Program-made: the position numbers and the translations under genes
Assembly: GCA_017979445.1 (NCBI GenBank)
Contig: CM030708.1
Span: forward strand, 28,305,613-28,369,612
DNA length: 64,000 bases
From: Akebia trifoliata
Lineage: Eukaryota > Streptophyta > Magnoliopsida > Ranunculales > Lardizabalaceae
Direction: 5' to 3'
Shown here: positions 37,796-49,263 of the stretch, piece after piece
How the letters are laid out: the number at the start of each line of letters is the position of its first letter
Position numbering within the stretch: position 1 is the first letter of the stretch
Notes under the pieces: model-generated
What the model saw: the letters and a program-made list of their open reading frames with translations, nothing else
Databases searched by the model: none
What the model was told of the DNA's origin: nothing

Positions 37796-37989
37796 ATAAG
37801 AAGCAGAGAAAAACAAAAAAGAAAGAAAGAGAAGAAGATGGTTGAGTCTCTGCACATTTCTCAAGCGACACTGTCCAACATACATATCTAATCTGTCAAG
37901 TAACGGCTAGTTTTCATCTTGTTTTAGAACTATATTATTGATTTTTCAGACCCTGTTCGTCTTCTTCATCAGTTGTTGCGGAGACCCAA

Positions 37990-39805
37990 ATGGATTACTC
38001 CAATGACAAGTGAGTTTGAACCCCTCTCTGTCTACTTGGGTTTGTTTTATTTTTAATTTTGGCTAATGGGTTGTTCTGGAAAACTGGAATCAGTTTTTGG
38101 GATTTTTTTTTTCGTGGTAGAAATGTGGAAACCGACGGTCTATTTTTGGTTGAGTTTGAACTTCTTTCTGTCCATTTGGGTTTGTTTTATTTTTAATTTT
38201 GGATGATGGGTTGGTCTGTAAGACTGGAAATCAGTTTTTGTGATTTTAGTTTTTAGTCTTTTACCTTTTTTTTTTTTTTTTGGATTCATGTAGAAATGTG
38301 GAAACCGATGATCTTTATTTGGTTGAAATGCTGGTTCTGTGAAATGGGGTTTGTTGACTTTTGACATTTATCCTCTTACTTTGCAAATTTTGTAGGTTAA
38401 ATGTGCATGAGGTTCTAGTCTTTTTTATTCTTTTAATGGGTTCATGAGTTCTTTGATTTTCTCTGCAAGTTTGTTATGCAATGCTTTATTAAATCAATAT
38501 TTTCTCCTAAGTATTTAGATTGAAATGCTAGATTAGACCTTTTATCCTGCATTTGATATTTGAGTGTCCCTGTAGACATTTAAGAATCTTCAGTGGGACT
38601 ACTTATGTTCTGTTTGTTTCTGCAAGGCTAGATCTACTCATCTCCTCTATTATTTGTTTAATTTTCAGTTGTTAGGTAGAACTGTTTAGCCTTTTGTTAT
38701 TATCCATATATATACGGTTTTTTGTTTTCATTATTTCTATCATATAATGTACATGCAATGCAGTCCATACTTAATTTTTTTAAATTATATTTTAATTTTA
38801 ATTTTTAATTTTTTCTCTACTTACTTATCCCTTGTAGATTTACCAAACAACTACTATAAAATGCAGCGCATAATCTAGTTTCAGATCTGAATTATCTTAC
38901 CCTTTGTGATTTTCTTTTGCTTTAGATCTAAGTCTAGATTCAATCTTATTGATTTGATTTCCCCATTTATGTGTATTATTTCTATTTTTTATCTTTTTAT
39001 TGAGTCTTGACCGCTCGTCCTGTTTTATGGTTATTAGCGAGCCGTGGAAATGGCAAGGGGAGGATTATTATCTCCATAAGGATCCCAATCTTGGTAAGTC
39101 TTTGTTGTGGTTATTCTTGTAATATAGTAGACAAGACATGGAAGACGGTCTCTTACGTGGAGTGGGCCTCTTGTTGTTTGGAACAGACAACTGCCTTTGG
39201 GACGGTGTAAGCCAGAATGAAGAAGATCTTAATTACATGTTTGATGAAACGACCCCGATTAAGGCTTGCGGGGATTTGGCTTACAATGTATCCGGTAGTG
39301 GGAGTGAGTTTTTTCTCTCTTTTTTTTTTTTTTCCAATGCTTCTAGTCTTAAGATGTAATTACTTCTAATGTGAAAGAGTGGATTTTAGAAAACACAAGC
39401 AAGGAAGCGGAAGTATGTAAAGAGTCTTCTTCTCAAGTAAAAAGAAGGCGAATGCTACAGTTCAACAGTCATGTTGCCGATTCTTTCCTTTGCGATGAAC
39501 AGATTCCATCTGCATTCCTAAAATTAAAGGTCCAGTATTCTCTCGAGGACATCTTCTCATGTGTTAAATTTTGTGTATTCTTTCGATGAGTGAAATGGTA
39601 GGACAACAATGTATATGGAGTTGGGCTTAGACCCATAGCTCAGTTTGTTTGACAAGTTGCAAAACAATTTTGACGTGGGTTCAAGTCCAGCTTACCCATT
39701 AAGGAAAAAAAATTATATGGAGTTTGTCACTCTAATGTATATTCATCTGTAACTAAATGGGTAGTAGAAAGGGCGTATTTAGTTTAATGCATAGTGTTCA
39801 TTTTC

Positions 39806-39836
<31 letters not shown>

Positions 39837-41052
39837 CATTATGCTGTTTTTTTTCTCATTCAACTAAAGAAACCCGAATATGTATATTTTTTTGGGTGGG
39901 TGCTGGTATGATACTGCTATGCATGGTGATGGTATGATCCCCTTCTTCTGTCATGGAATATAAATTTTTCATTTCATATTCAGGACAGAGAGGACTCGAT
40001 GGAAGGAGTTTTACCTGAAAACGTACAATGGGCTTCGGGATTTCATGGTTTGTTGCTCTCCAAATTATTTTCTTTTTGTATCAGTAGTATAATTCCTTTG
40101 TCAGGATTGTTCTAATCATGTAATCCATGAAAGAAGGTAGATCTGCCTCTGGCAATGAGGGCTTGGATCAATCATCCGAGATGTGGCTTTCCAACTGCTT
40201 TAATGACGGCGAGATGCATTTAAGCTCTGATGATATGTATGCTTGCACACATTCTATTTTAATATTAAAATTTAGTAGTCTTACCACCTCATAATTGATT
40301 GTTTTGATACATGGACCCGCAGGAATTTTTCTGGGGTATCTGATGATCAAGTCGATATTTCCGGTTCGTAAAGTTATATTTCGATGTTATCTTATACAAT
40401 GAGTTTTCGTCTTTTTCTTCCAATTTTTATCACGATGAATCTTTACCATAGCATCACTTTTTCCTAGAGTTCTGCAATATCCCGTCCGAAATTGAAACTG
40501 ATATGATGCAACATTATCCTACCCCAACTCCTCAAAGAGTTTTTAAAGGTATCTGTTTGTTTTCAGTCTTTGTTCTGCAATTTATACTTTAAAGCTTTAG
40601 TGCAACCATTTTGAGACTTCTTTTCGACACACTTAGGTCGGAAATCATACATGAGGACTCCTACAAAGCTGGCTTCTTCTGTTGCTTATCCCTTTGCCCT
40701 TATCAAACCATGTGGGGTCCATGGAGATGTAACTCTGAAGGATATAAATCAGCGGATCCGCACGCCACCTCCATTGAGATCAAAGCATGATAAGGATGAC
40801 AACCCGTCGGCTTCTTACCCAACTTCCGCTTTTTCTGGGAAGCCCGTTGTTGTCAAAACCAAAATCCGTACCGAAGGTGGCAAAGGAAGTATAACAATCA
40901 TGAGAACCAAGGCTGAGGAGTTACATTTTTTTTCCCTTTATTCCCCCCTTTTTGTGAAGGTTCTTCTCCATGATTTGCTGAAGCTGTCTCGTATAGAAAT
41001 TGACGTTGGGTTTCATGATAGGAACTTTTTCTTGGATTCATTGAACACATGA
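37990..41052 (+). CDS. XRI1: XRI1-like protein (X-ray induced transcript 1 family), 9 exons
   Basis: Predicted 373-residue protein resembling Arabidopsis XRI1, known there to be induced by ionising radiation, needed for meiosis and to interact with MND1. Exons: 37990-38009, 39038-39093, 39136-39303, 39354-39529, 39984-40047, 40137-40236, 40323-40363, 40468-40548, 40637-41052; total 1122 nt, in frame. Recognisable blocks are the N terminus MDYSNDNEPWKWQGEDYYL, then VSQNEEDLNYMFDETTPIKA with CGDLAYNV, a basic KRRRMLQF, TPQRVFKGRKSYMRTPTKLA, and HGDVTLKDINQRIRTPPPLR. No enzymatic domain is seen. Intron 2 is only 42 nt and intron 3 only 50 nt; both are needed to avoid stop codons. After GGKGSITIMRT the frame runs on about 47 residues to the stop, longer than I expect for the family. 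The name rests on remembered family sequence; exon borders are hand-derived. Confidence 0.75.
38011..38360. repeat. 140-bp tandem duplication in XRI1-like intron 1
   Basis: Units start with TGAGTTTGAAC at 38011 and 38151 and share GGGTTTGTTTTATTTTTAAT and AGAAATGTGGAAACCGA. A third, degenerate partial unit follows near 38290-38360. The first unit starts at the exon 1 donor site. Confidence 0.75.
39631..39712 (+). repeat. tRNA-derived SINE-like fragment in XRI1-like intron 4
   Basis: An A-box TAGCTCAGTTTG (39636-39647) and B-box GGTTCAAGTCC (39678-39688) lie 30 bp apart in a sequence ending CTTACCCATT plus an A-rich stretch. It does not fold as a full tRNA that I can recognise, so a short SINE or tRNA relic is likelier than a tRNA gene. 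Confidence 0.5.
39816..39841. repeat. ATT microsatellite
   Basis: About eight ATT units in XRI1-like intron 4. Confidence 0.85.
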
Positions 41053-42602
41053 AGTGTTACGTTTCCAAGTGTTTACAGTTGATGTTTTATACACAATAAC
41101 TTTGATTTTCAATATTAGGAGGAGGATCTTTATGTCTTAGAGATCCTCCCGTTGCTTTTGGCTTCAGAAAATCTTAATATACTTTTAGCTTATTTCTTTA
41201 ATGTGCAAAGTTTGTTTGTTTACTTCCACATGGCCTTAGAAAGATGTCTCGATGCTTTGAAAATTGTTTAGATGTATATTACTTGCTGATTGTGTGTTAT
41301 AAGATGCATCTAGACTTTTTTAATGGTCAACCAGCTCGACTAGTTGTTTTGTTAATGGTGGGAGATTTGTTTCTTGAGAAGTACCAAAGAAAGAAAATAT
41401 CTTCCTCATTTACAATTGACAAAAGACTTCACTTGTCACCGAATGCATACATCTCTAATTCCAGTTTCCACTAACGCAGATTCACCTCTATGGCAGCAAA
41501 TGTGTTTACATGTTTTTTCTGTGACCACTAACTCTTATTTTCTGAAGTTCATGAGGAATAGAGATCGGATGGCTACATATGAAGTGTTTTAAGTGCTATT
41601 GATAAATTAACAATATGAGCTTTTAAATACACTGGCGTTTAGGTTCCTTTTATTTCCCCTGGGTGGTTAAGCTTGGATCAAACCTGCGACTGTGGTTGCG
41701 GTGCAGAACACGAACCAATTGAGGTATGGGTTATGCCCAAAGTAAACCATTTTTTGCTGTATTCTTTGTTATTTGATTCAATAGCTTTGGTGATTTTGGT
41801 CTGCCCTTCTCATTATATAATTTTCATTGCTTATGAAAAATAAGATAAATATTTTGAGCTTGATAGAGTGTAGTTGTCTTAGTTTTATTAGAAACCTTTC
41901 TGAAGTTTCTTGGAGGGTCGTGGAATTTTCTCCTTGCTTAGTTGATGTTCTATCTTTTTTAGAGGAGGCACATTTCAATAGAAGTTTACATCTTAGGCCT
42001 AAATTCTTCTTTGTAGTGGAATACATATACTTAGATAAAAAAGACTTTCTTCATTATAAATTTTCTTAATCTTTCTGATATGGACTTCCTAATTCCTATG
42101 ATATAATCTTTCTGTTAATATAGTTTGCGTTTTCTTATAAAAAATGATATAAGCTTTCCTATGATACAAATTCTTTCTTTTTCTTTGTATTGTGTCATTT
42201 TTTTTATACATGGGTATCCAGACTTAGTCTGACTAATCCCACGGACACGCCCGTCACCACTTCCAGCACGTGCCTTATGTACCTGGCCTTTTAAAGCACC
42301 AGGGTGGTGGGCAACAAGTATAGTGTCATTTTCTTTTTTCTATTTGTATAACTGTGGTTATGTGGAAAGATTGTTGTTTGGGTGTTCATCTTTCATTGAG
42401 TCTAAAGGATTTCTTGGTCAAACATATGTCGAGGAACCCTACTAAAAGAAAAAAAGAAAACATATGTAGAGGCAGTTTAGTAATAGTGCACTTTCTCATA
42501 ATCAGGATATTAGATTGCAGTACTTATGCATGTATGAATTGTATTTTGATAACACTAGATATACAAATGTATTTTCTGTGGACCGGACATACATACCATA
42601 TT

Positions 42603-42823
42603 ATTTTGAAGGAACTCAAAAACTTTATTTTCAAAGGAAGGATATGTTATAAATGTGGAAAGGATGCTTACACGAAGAAGCTCTTGTTGTGTAGATTATT
42701 ACTCAAATGGGTGACAAGGGTAGTGACCATTATTTTGAAGGAACCCAAAACTTCATTTTCAAAGGAAGGATATGTTGTAAATGTGGAAAGGATGCTTACA
42801 TGAAGAAGCTCTCATGTGTAGAT
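42603..42823 (+). repeat. duplicated zinc-knuckle-like relic (129-bp period)
   Basis: Two copies of about 92 bp (ATTTTGAAGGAACYCAAAA onward) start at 42603 and 42732. Both translate to FKGRICYKCGKDAYTKK-like peptides, resembling a CCHC knuckle of retrotransposon Gag with the His replaced by Tyr and the last Cys shifted. This suggests decayed Gag sequence but is short evidence; the ORFs at 42354-42803 and 42707-42919 come from it. Confidence 0.4.
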
Positions 42824-44006
42824 AAGGTAGTCCAATGTTATTTCAACTTGACAAACTTAAAGGGGGAAGAGAGAAAAAAAAGTGAGGGTGGGGTGTGGGG
42901 AGGGGGGAGGGAGAGATAGGAGATTGGGAGTTGTACTATCACTATTATGTTTTTAATGTTCATATAGGAAATTACCGATAAAAAAAAAATGTTCGTATAG
43001 GAAATTATGGATGCAAACTTGTCTCGGTTCCTACCCATTCCAAGATCAATTACTAAATGTGGTAGATTGTCTGTGACGTCATTGTTAGGTGTTCCTATAG
43101 AGTTAGAGTTGGGGTATCACTATCATTGTTTTCAACATGCATGATAAGAGATAATGGGCACACACTTGTTTTGTTATTATTAGTGTGGGAGATTTGTTTG
43201 TGGCATTATTGTTGGGTGTTTCTTCCTATGAAGGTTGTTCGTTCTATGTTTTGGCACATAAAAAATCTGTAGTTCTTCAAGTTACAAGACAACTGCTTTA
43301 ATTTATTATTATTGTTATAAAAATATGGTTCTGATGCCTTCTTTGGAGTGATGTTATGTAGAAGCTTAAATTTTTGGATTTGAAAAGTTTTTTTCAATTT
43401 AATGAGTGTACATGAATTATATGGTAATTATTTTGGTTATTGACTTGTGGAGTATGGGTTTTATAAAATAAGGTGGAGAATGCTAGGATGTGTAATAAAC
43501 TCCATTGACAGAACCAGTAAGGAGTTATATTGGTGTGGATCGAAGGCTGTAAAAGAGAACGTGAAAAAGGGTGTGGATTTTGGTTGTGTGAAAAGATTTG
43601 ATGGTATGCTCTTTAAAAGACCCATTTAGCAGATTTCAAATTATAGAAAGGGGCATGAGGCAAAACATGAAAAGGTTTGACGGCATAAAACAAAATATAG
43701 AGATTTTTTATTAGCGAACAATGACGAATCCACTTTCTTTGCATTTTTCTGAACATACTTCTAGCAATATAACATCTGAGGCTGGTCTAATGTTTCTACA
43801 CATCATTGATAAGTGCCCTTTTAAAAACTTATTATGTGATGAAGCAGAGCTTAAGGTGTTAAGTTTTGGGGAAATGCTTGAAAAGATGAGATTGGGAAGG
43901 GTAATGAAACATTGGGTTTGGTGCTGTTTTGTCGGTGGACTTCTACCTATATATCATGTAAAAGACTATAAGTGGGGTTCTAAGGCCTTAAGTTGAATGG
44001 AGGATC

Positions 44007-44252
44007 GGGATTCACTCAGCTGACCCCAAATTTTTGGGATTAGGCTTTAACGACAATGATTGTAAAAATATTAAGTAAATCTTGAAGATGAGGCGTGTTC
44101 ATCACAGTTGGATGGCAGAAATTATAAGTGGGATTCACTCAGCTGACCCCAAATTTTTGGGATTAGGCTTTAACGACAATGATCGTAAAAATATTGAGTA
44201 AATCTTGAAGATGAGGTGTGTTCATCACAGTTGGATGGCAGAAATTATATTG
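44007..44252. repeat. 123-bp tandem duplication, RTE-tail-like
   Basis: Two nearly identical 123-bp units start at 44007 and 44130 (GGGATTCACTCAGCTGACCC). They differ at about three positions. The string CTGACCCCAAATTTTTGGGA with TTAGGCTTTAACGACAATGAT resembles plant RTE LINE 3' ends. Confidence 0.75.
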
Positions 44253-45708
44253 ATTGAGACTTTGGTAAGGATGTTTTCAAATCTTAGCTTCAAGACAAAG
44301 TGCTTTGCTTGAAAAGATGACTCATATTTTGTAGGTGTTAGTCTTTCTTGACGAGATTGGCATTTCTCATTCACTAGTTTTTGTTCTTGATTAATGTCGG
44401 ATTTATTTGAAGAGTAATGATTTTTTGACGCTCCCTCTGACACTCGTAATAACCATAAATCTTTTTCTTGTGTATCCCGAGGCAAATGATCTATGTTTCT
44501 GTGATATTATCACGAATCTTATTTGAATGGTACAGATTTTAAGCCTTGGGGAAGTATTCTTTGAAGACTATATTGAAATGAGATGTTGTGATCAAATTCA
44601 AACCATATTTGTTATGTTCTACTCGTGTTTTATATGGAAGCACAATTTTTACAAAAACAATATATCTAGAATTTTGAAAATACGGTGACAGATATACGTT
44701 TAACAGAAGATGTTAGATTCATGATGAACTCATTAACTGCCCTCCTAATCAGATATGAACCTTCTCCTTTCTAGTTTACTTTCAGCGTTTTTGGAAGGCT
44801 TTCGTATTTGTTATTTCTGATTTCTCACAACCTAAATTTGTTCGATAGAATCGAGTCTGAATTTAATTTCTGGAACCCATCTTTGACTTGCATCAGAACT
44901 GATCTGTATGTATTCCTTACTAGTTTATTACTAAGTGACATGTTTGAGTGATTTTCTGCACCAGTTTTCAAGATTGAATCTCAATTTGCATATTTGGAAC
45001 CGATTTTTCAATTTTGGCGCAAACAAGAAAATGTTATCCCTACTACTACTTTACTTAAAGTCGCTCATTCGAAGGATTTCTGTTTCTTTTTGAAATATTT
45101 AGTTAGAATTGATTCCGAATTTGCATGTTTGCAACCCATCTTGGAATTTTCCTATCCCTTTGTAGTGAAAATAAGAGAACCATTTGCCTTACTAGTTTGC
45201 TTAGAGTCTCTGCTGGTAATGACTTCTGCATCTGTTGTTTCTGGTTTTCTTTTGTAATATTTTGGTTAGAATTAAATTTGTAAATGTTTGAAAACCATGT
45301 TTAAATCATAATTTAAAATTTTCAAAAATTTGATTCCAAACAAATGTATGAGAATCGATAATATCCTTGCGTGGTGGGGGCTAATCAACCCAACTTTCAG
45401 GCATGGGTGTTATCATAAGATATTCCCAACTGTATATAGGTTAAATCTGGACCCTACATGTGTTTAGATTTGAGAATGGTTTAATGAATGAGTGAGATAT
45501 CCAGCATTGCCTAGATGTGTGGTACTTAAGGAGTTTGTTATTTTGCTCAACATAGCACGGTGGAGTCGAGTTGACTGTCTATCCATCCCTAGGCAAGGAA
45601 GGGGTAACAGAGTAATAGGATGAGCTGTCATGTTTGAATTTAAATGGGGAGGATATCCCGAGAATTTTGAAGTGATTGATTGGGTCAATCATTTTCTTTC
45701 TTAAAGAG

Positions 45709-45959
45709 AATATCTTAGAGTCGTGATAATCTGACTACTCCACGTGGCAAATTCAATTGACTACCCTGACGTGAAAAGTTCAGGAATCGTAGATTTACTC
45801 TTCTCAAGATACACGGTTCCCTTGAGATACACATTTTAAAGGGGAAGTGCAGTCATGTATCCCGAGAAGCACAGATCTATAGTTTCTGAATTTGTCATGT
45901 TAGGGTAGTGGATTGATTTTGCCACATGGGGTAGTCAGATTACCATGATTCAATATCTT
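45709..45959. repeat. palindromic MITE, ~100-bp arms
   Basis: The left arm (GTGATAATCTGACTACTCCA, then CACGTGGCAAATTCAATTGA) pairs with the right arm (TGGGGTAGTCAGATTACCAT, preceded by GGATTGATTTTGCCACATG). The centre carries TGTATCCCGAGAAGCACAGA, as in the other hairpins of this family. Confidence 0.75.
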
Positions 45960-46450
45960 ATTATATAGATATTTTCCATTAATAAGTCCAAGGATTTAGA
46001 AAGTGATCTTGAGAAAGACTAGAGAAAATTAAAAAAGAACTTTTGAAAGTAGCATATATCAATTATTTCTTATAATTTCAATTCTAATTTGAACGTCAGA
46101 GGGTGTTTGACAGACATCATATCAGTGTTCCAACTATCTATTCTTTAGAAGAGGAGAATCCATCATCAAAGTGATTTGAGTTATTCGAGGTAAGTATGTT
46201 AAAATACCTCTACGCCAACATATCAATTATTCACGTTCTTCACAATCTACCCTTTGAAAAACCTAGAAACTAGACGGGATTCTATGATTGGATTCCCAAG
46301 TTGACACCTTCCATTCCAACTTTGTGAATACTATATATATGTATGGGAAGAGATTGCATTCACCAAAGGACCATGTCGTCACATTGGTCAAAATGACACC
46401 TCCGCATTGTGTCCTAGATTAGATTAGATTTTTATTTTATTTTATTTTAA

Positions 46451-47151
46451 GGAAAATTACTTAAAAGACCTTGGTGGAAGGAGTTCTTTCAAACTACTCC
46501 CTAAATTTTAGGATCACACTTTTATTTTTAATCAATCCCTAAACCCCATTTCCCACATTTCTCACGATTGAATGCCCAAATTGTTCAAATTCATTATTTT
46601 CATAAAATAAAATAAAAAATGGATTTTTGGCATCTCAATTGAGTTTCGAAAATTCCATTCCATCATAAAGGATTTAAGAAGGAATAATAAATCATTTCCA
46701 ATGATTTTTTTCAAACATTTTGAAGATGTATGTAAAAAATTAGGGTTCTTTTTTTTAATACTTTTTTTTTCTTTGTTTTTTGAGGAAAATGGATCAAGAA
46801 TGATTCTTTTGGCTTGAAATGATCTAAACAAATCATTTTATTAAGTTTTTAGTTGATTTTTCTATGTATTCTAGTTGAAAATTGAAAATGAGTGGATTTT
46901 ACCAGTGTCGAGTTCGACAATAAATAAAAAGTGGTGAATTTGACAATAAAAATAGTGAGTTTGACAATAAAAGTTATGAACTCGACAATAAATAATTACT
47001 GAACTTGGCACTAAATAAAAAGTTGAGAGTTCGCCAATAATGAGGGACCATTAAAAAATAAAAAACTTGCTAAATGGATCGTCTTATCACCCAAAACTTA
47101 GGGATTATTTAGAAATAAATCCCTCTATCAAGGTCTTTTAAGTAATTTTCC
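46451..47151. repeat. MULE-like non-autonomous element, copy 2
   Basis: Same family and orientation as 9161-9834. The TIRs are better preserved: the left end GGAAAATTACTTAAAAGACC pairs with the right end GGTCTTTTAAGTAATTTTCC. It shares CCCACATTTCTCACGATTGA and carries five or more copies of a GA(G/A)TTYGACAATAAA motif in its right half, plausibly transposase-binding subterminal repeats. No ORF. Confidence 0.7.
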
Positions 47152-47213
47152 CTCTTTTTTTTGCTCGATATAACACTTTGAAAATGGATACCCACTGAAC
47201 TTTTTCTTATGAG

Positions 47214-47388
47214 TCATGATTTTCTAAGTCGAAAATCTTTGCTCGGTCAATACTCGACTGATGTGACAAGGACACAGAGCCATATATCTTTTTCTTGGGG
47301 ATACAATAGGAAAAGAATCTATGGTTCTGTTCCCTTGCCACATCAGTCGAGAATTGACTAGGTGAAGATTTTCTAGTTAGAAAATCAT
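47214..47388. repeat. palindromic MITE, ~80-bp arms
   Basis: TCATGATTTTCTAAGTCGAA and CTCGGTCAATACTCGACTGA on the left pair with TCAGTCGAGAATTGACTAGG and TTTTCTAGTTAGAAAATCA on the right. The loop has TTTTTCTTGGGGATACAATA. Its termini resemble those of the long inverted repeat at 61737. Confidence 0.75.
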
Positions 47389-47459
47389 TATTCTTTTCTT
47401 ATATAGTTAATAACGTCCGGATGGATTATTATTATTATTTATTTTTATTTTTTTTGACA

Positions 47460-47917
47460 ATGACATCTTATCGATAGTATATGTTAGGGGATGCTTCTAC
47501 CAATTCTTCTAGGACTTGCCAATGGATTGAATCAAACCAGAAATCTAGTCCAAAAACATTGGGTATGGATAGATGTTTTGGATTCTGATAAAGATTTGAT
47601 GTACTAAGGATTCGATCTGATATCTCATTGGATCGAATCTGGATCAACCATGTCCCAATTTGATAAAATATTAGAGAGTACATAAATTATATATATTTTT
47701 TTAGATATATGAAGTTTATTTGGATTTTGTATGTCAAAGCGGGTTTGGCCTATTTGGATTTGATCCGATTGTTGTTGGATTGGGTATGGGTCTTAATATT
47801 GAGATTTGATACTTATCAACTTAGTTCTGGATCTGATCCAACCATTATTGGATTGGTACCAAATCGATCTCGATCCTATCTAGACCCAATCCATCGACAT
47901 CCCTAAGTTCTAACATA
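47460..47917. other. probable hAT-related remnant
   Basis: Rich in GGATTGGGT/ATCGAATC-type motifs and ending CCATCGACATCCCTAAG, which resembles the TAGGGATGTC end of the hAT-like family at 20346. The left border is unclear. Confidence 0.3.
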
Positions 47918-47925
47918 GTTTTGGG

Positions 47926-48649
47926 TAGGGGTTTACATGGTTCGGATTTTGGCAAAATTAGAACCGAATCAAACATGATCGGTTCTACAAATTTGGAATC
48001 AAACCAACCTTGGTTCGGATCGGTCCTCGATTCTCATACTTATTATTTTTAATAGTAAAATTAAAATAGTTAAAACTTAAAACTAAGCAAAATAAATATT
48101 AAACAAAGCATCAACATACTTATTATTTCAACATAAACAAAGTATCACGCATAACACATTAAAAATAAAAATCATTTAACACTTACCTTGTAAGAGATGA
48201 TTGAAGATCAAAGTCATTCTTGAAATCAAATGTTGTTTGTTGCTTGTTCAAAGTCGAAACTAAATGTTGCTTGTTTCTTTATGATTAAAAGTAAGGGGGC
48301 AAATTTTTTTATGAGTTTTTGCTATAAAAAAACAGAGAAGATGAAGTTGAAGACTTTGATGAGTTACCTTTGACACGCTAACACAGTTGAGAGAGAGAGA
48401 GAATAGAAGAATGAAACTAATAAAGTGTTTTATTTTTAAATAATAATAATAAGAGATATAAAAATTGGTTCAGTTCTCGGATTGGTTCAGTTCTATTATA
48501 CCCCTAATCCAGAACTAAACCAAATTAATCAGATTTTTTTTTTATACAATCCACACCCGAACCAAACCATGCTCAATCCGAACCAATCAAATCCAAAAGA
48601 CTCGGATTGGTTCGGTTCTCAGATTTACCCAATCCAATGTGCACCTCTA
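47926..48649. mobile_element. hAT-like non-autonomous element, copy B, perfect TSD
   Basis: The ends TAGGGGTTTACATGG and (from the right, opposite strand) TAGAGGTGCACATTGG are flanked by the identical octamer GTTTTGGG at 47918-47925 and 48650-48657. The perfect 8-bp duplication fixes both borders. The left end (TTCGGATTTTGGCAAAATTA, then ATGATCGGTTCTACAAATTT) corresponds to the reverse complement of the right end of copy A, so the copies are in opposite orientations. Only short ORFs are present. Confidence 0.9.
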
Positions 48650-48831
48650 GTTTTGGGTATAACAATATGGCATAACTTGGACGGGCCCAATATGAGAGTT
48701 GGGCCTGATGTTTTTGAGCTAGCAGATCCAACTTGAACAAAACTTCTTACGGCTTTAATGACCGCAAATAAATATAATATATTTATTTGACTCATGTTTT
48801 TTCGAGTAGCGTCATTGAACATAGGTTTCAA

Positions 48832-49102
48832 ATCATGGTTTTAAAATCTCGTATCCTATCTAGTTTCCCCCATCCCCACCATGTTTTCGAAACTTGTTGA
48901 GACTAAAACATATCGGCTAAGCTGTCTTGGTATCGCCCAACAACGAAACGGATGGACAAGTCAACGTATTAGAAGAGATTTAAAACCAACGCTCATTTTT
49001 CTCATTGTTGAAAGAGATGTCTTAAATCGATCGGAAAACTCGTCCAAGATGACTTGGTTTCGTTCACAGACGAGACATCAGAACGAGTTTTAAAACCATG
49101 AT
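48832..49102. repeat. MITE, GGTTTTAAAAC family, copy 2
   Basis: Inverted ends are ATCATGGTTTTAAAATCTCG and CGAGTTTTAAAACCATGAT. Non-coding, 271 bp. The interior carries CGAGACATC-type strings shared with the other two copies. Confidence 0.75.
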
Positions 49103-49263
49103 CCCCATTGGAAAAGATATCGAGTTGACTCGTTTAATTCATCTAATTTGGATGAGTCAAATGGTTTAGAATGTTACTTACAAAATCATATTTTATATAA
49201 GAAGTTAATATTTAAATTATTAAAAAACTAATTATATTTATAAATAAAAAATCAAAGGGGCAT

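Larger units (their letters stand above)
41053..46450. other. gene-free region downstream of the XRI1-like gene
   Basis: Repeats listed separately (42603, 44007, 45709) plus a short hairpin relic at about 44435-44515 with the TTCTTGTGTATCCCGAGGCA centre. ORFs at 41244-41592, 41778-42069, 43721-43996 and 44994-45257 show no family I recognise. Confidence 0.45.
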
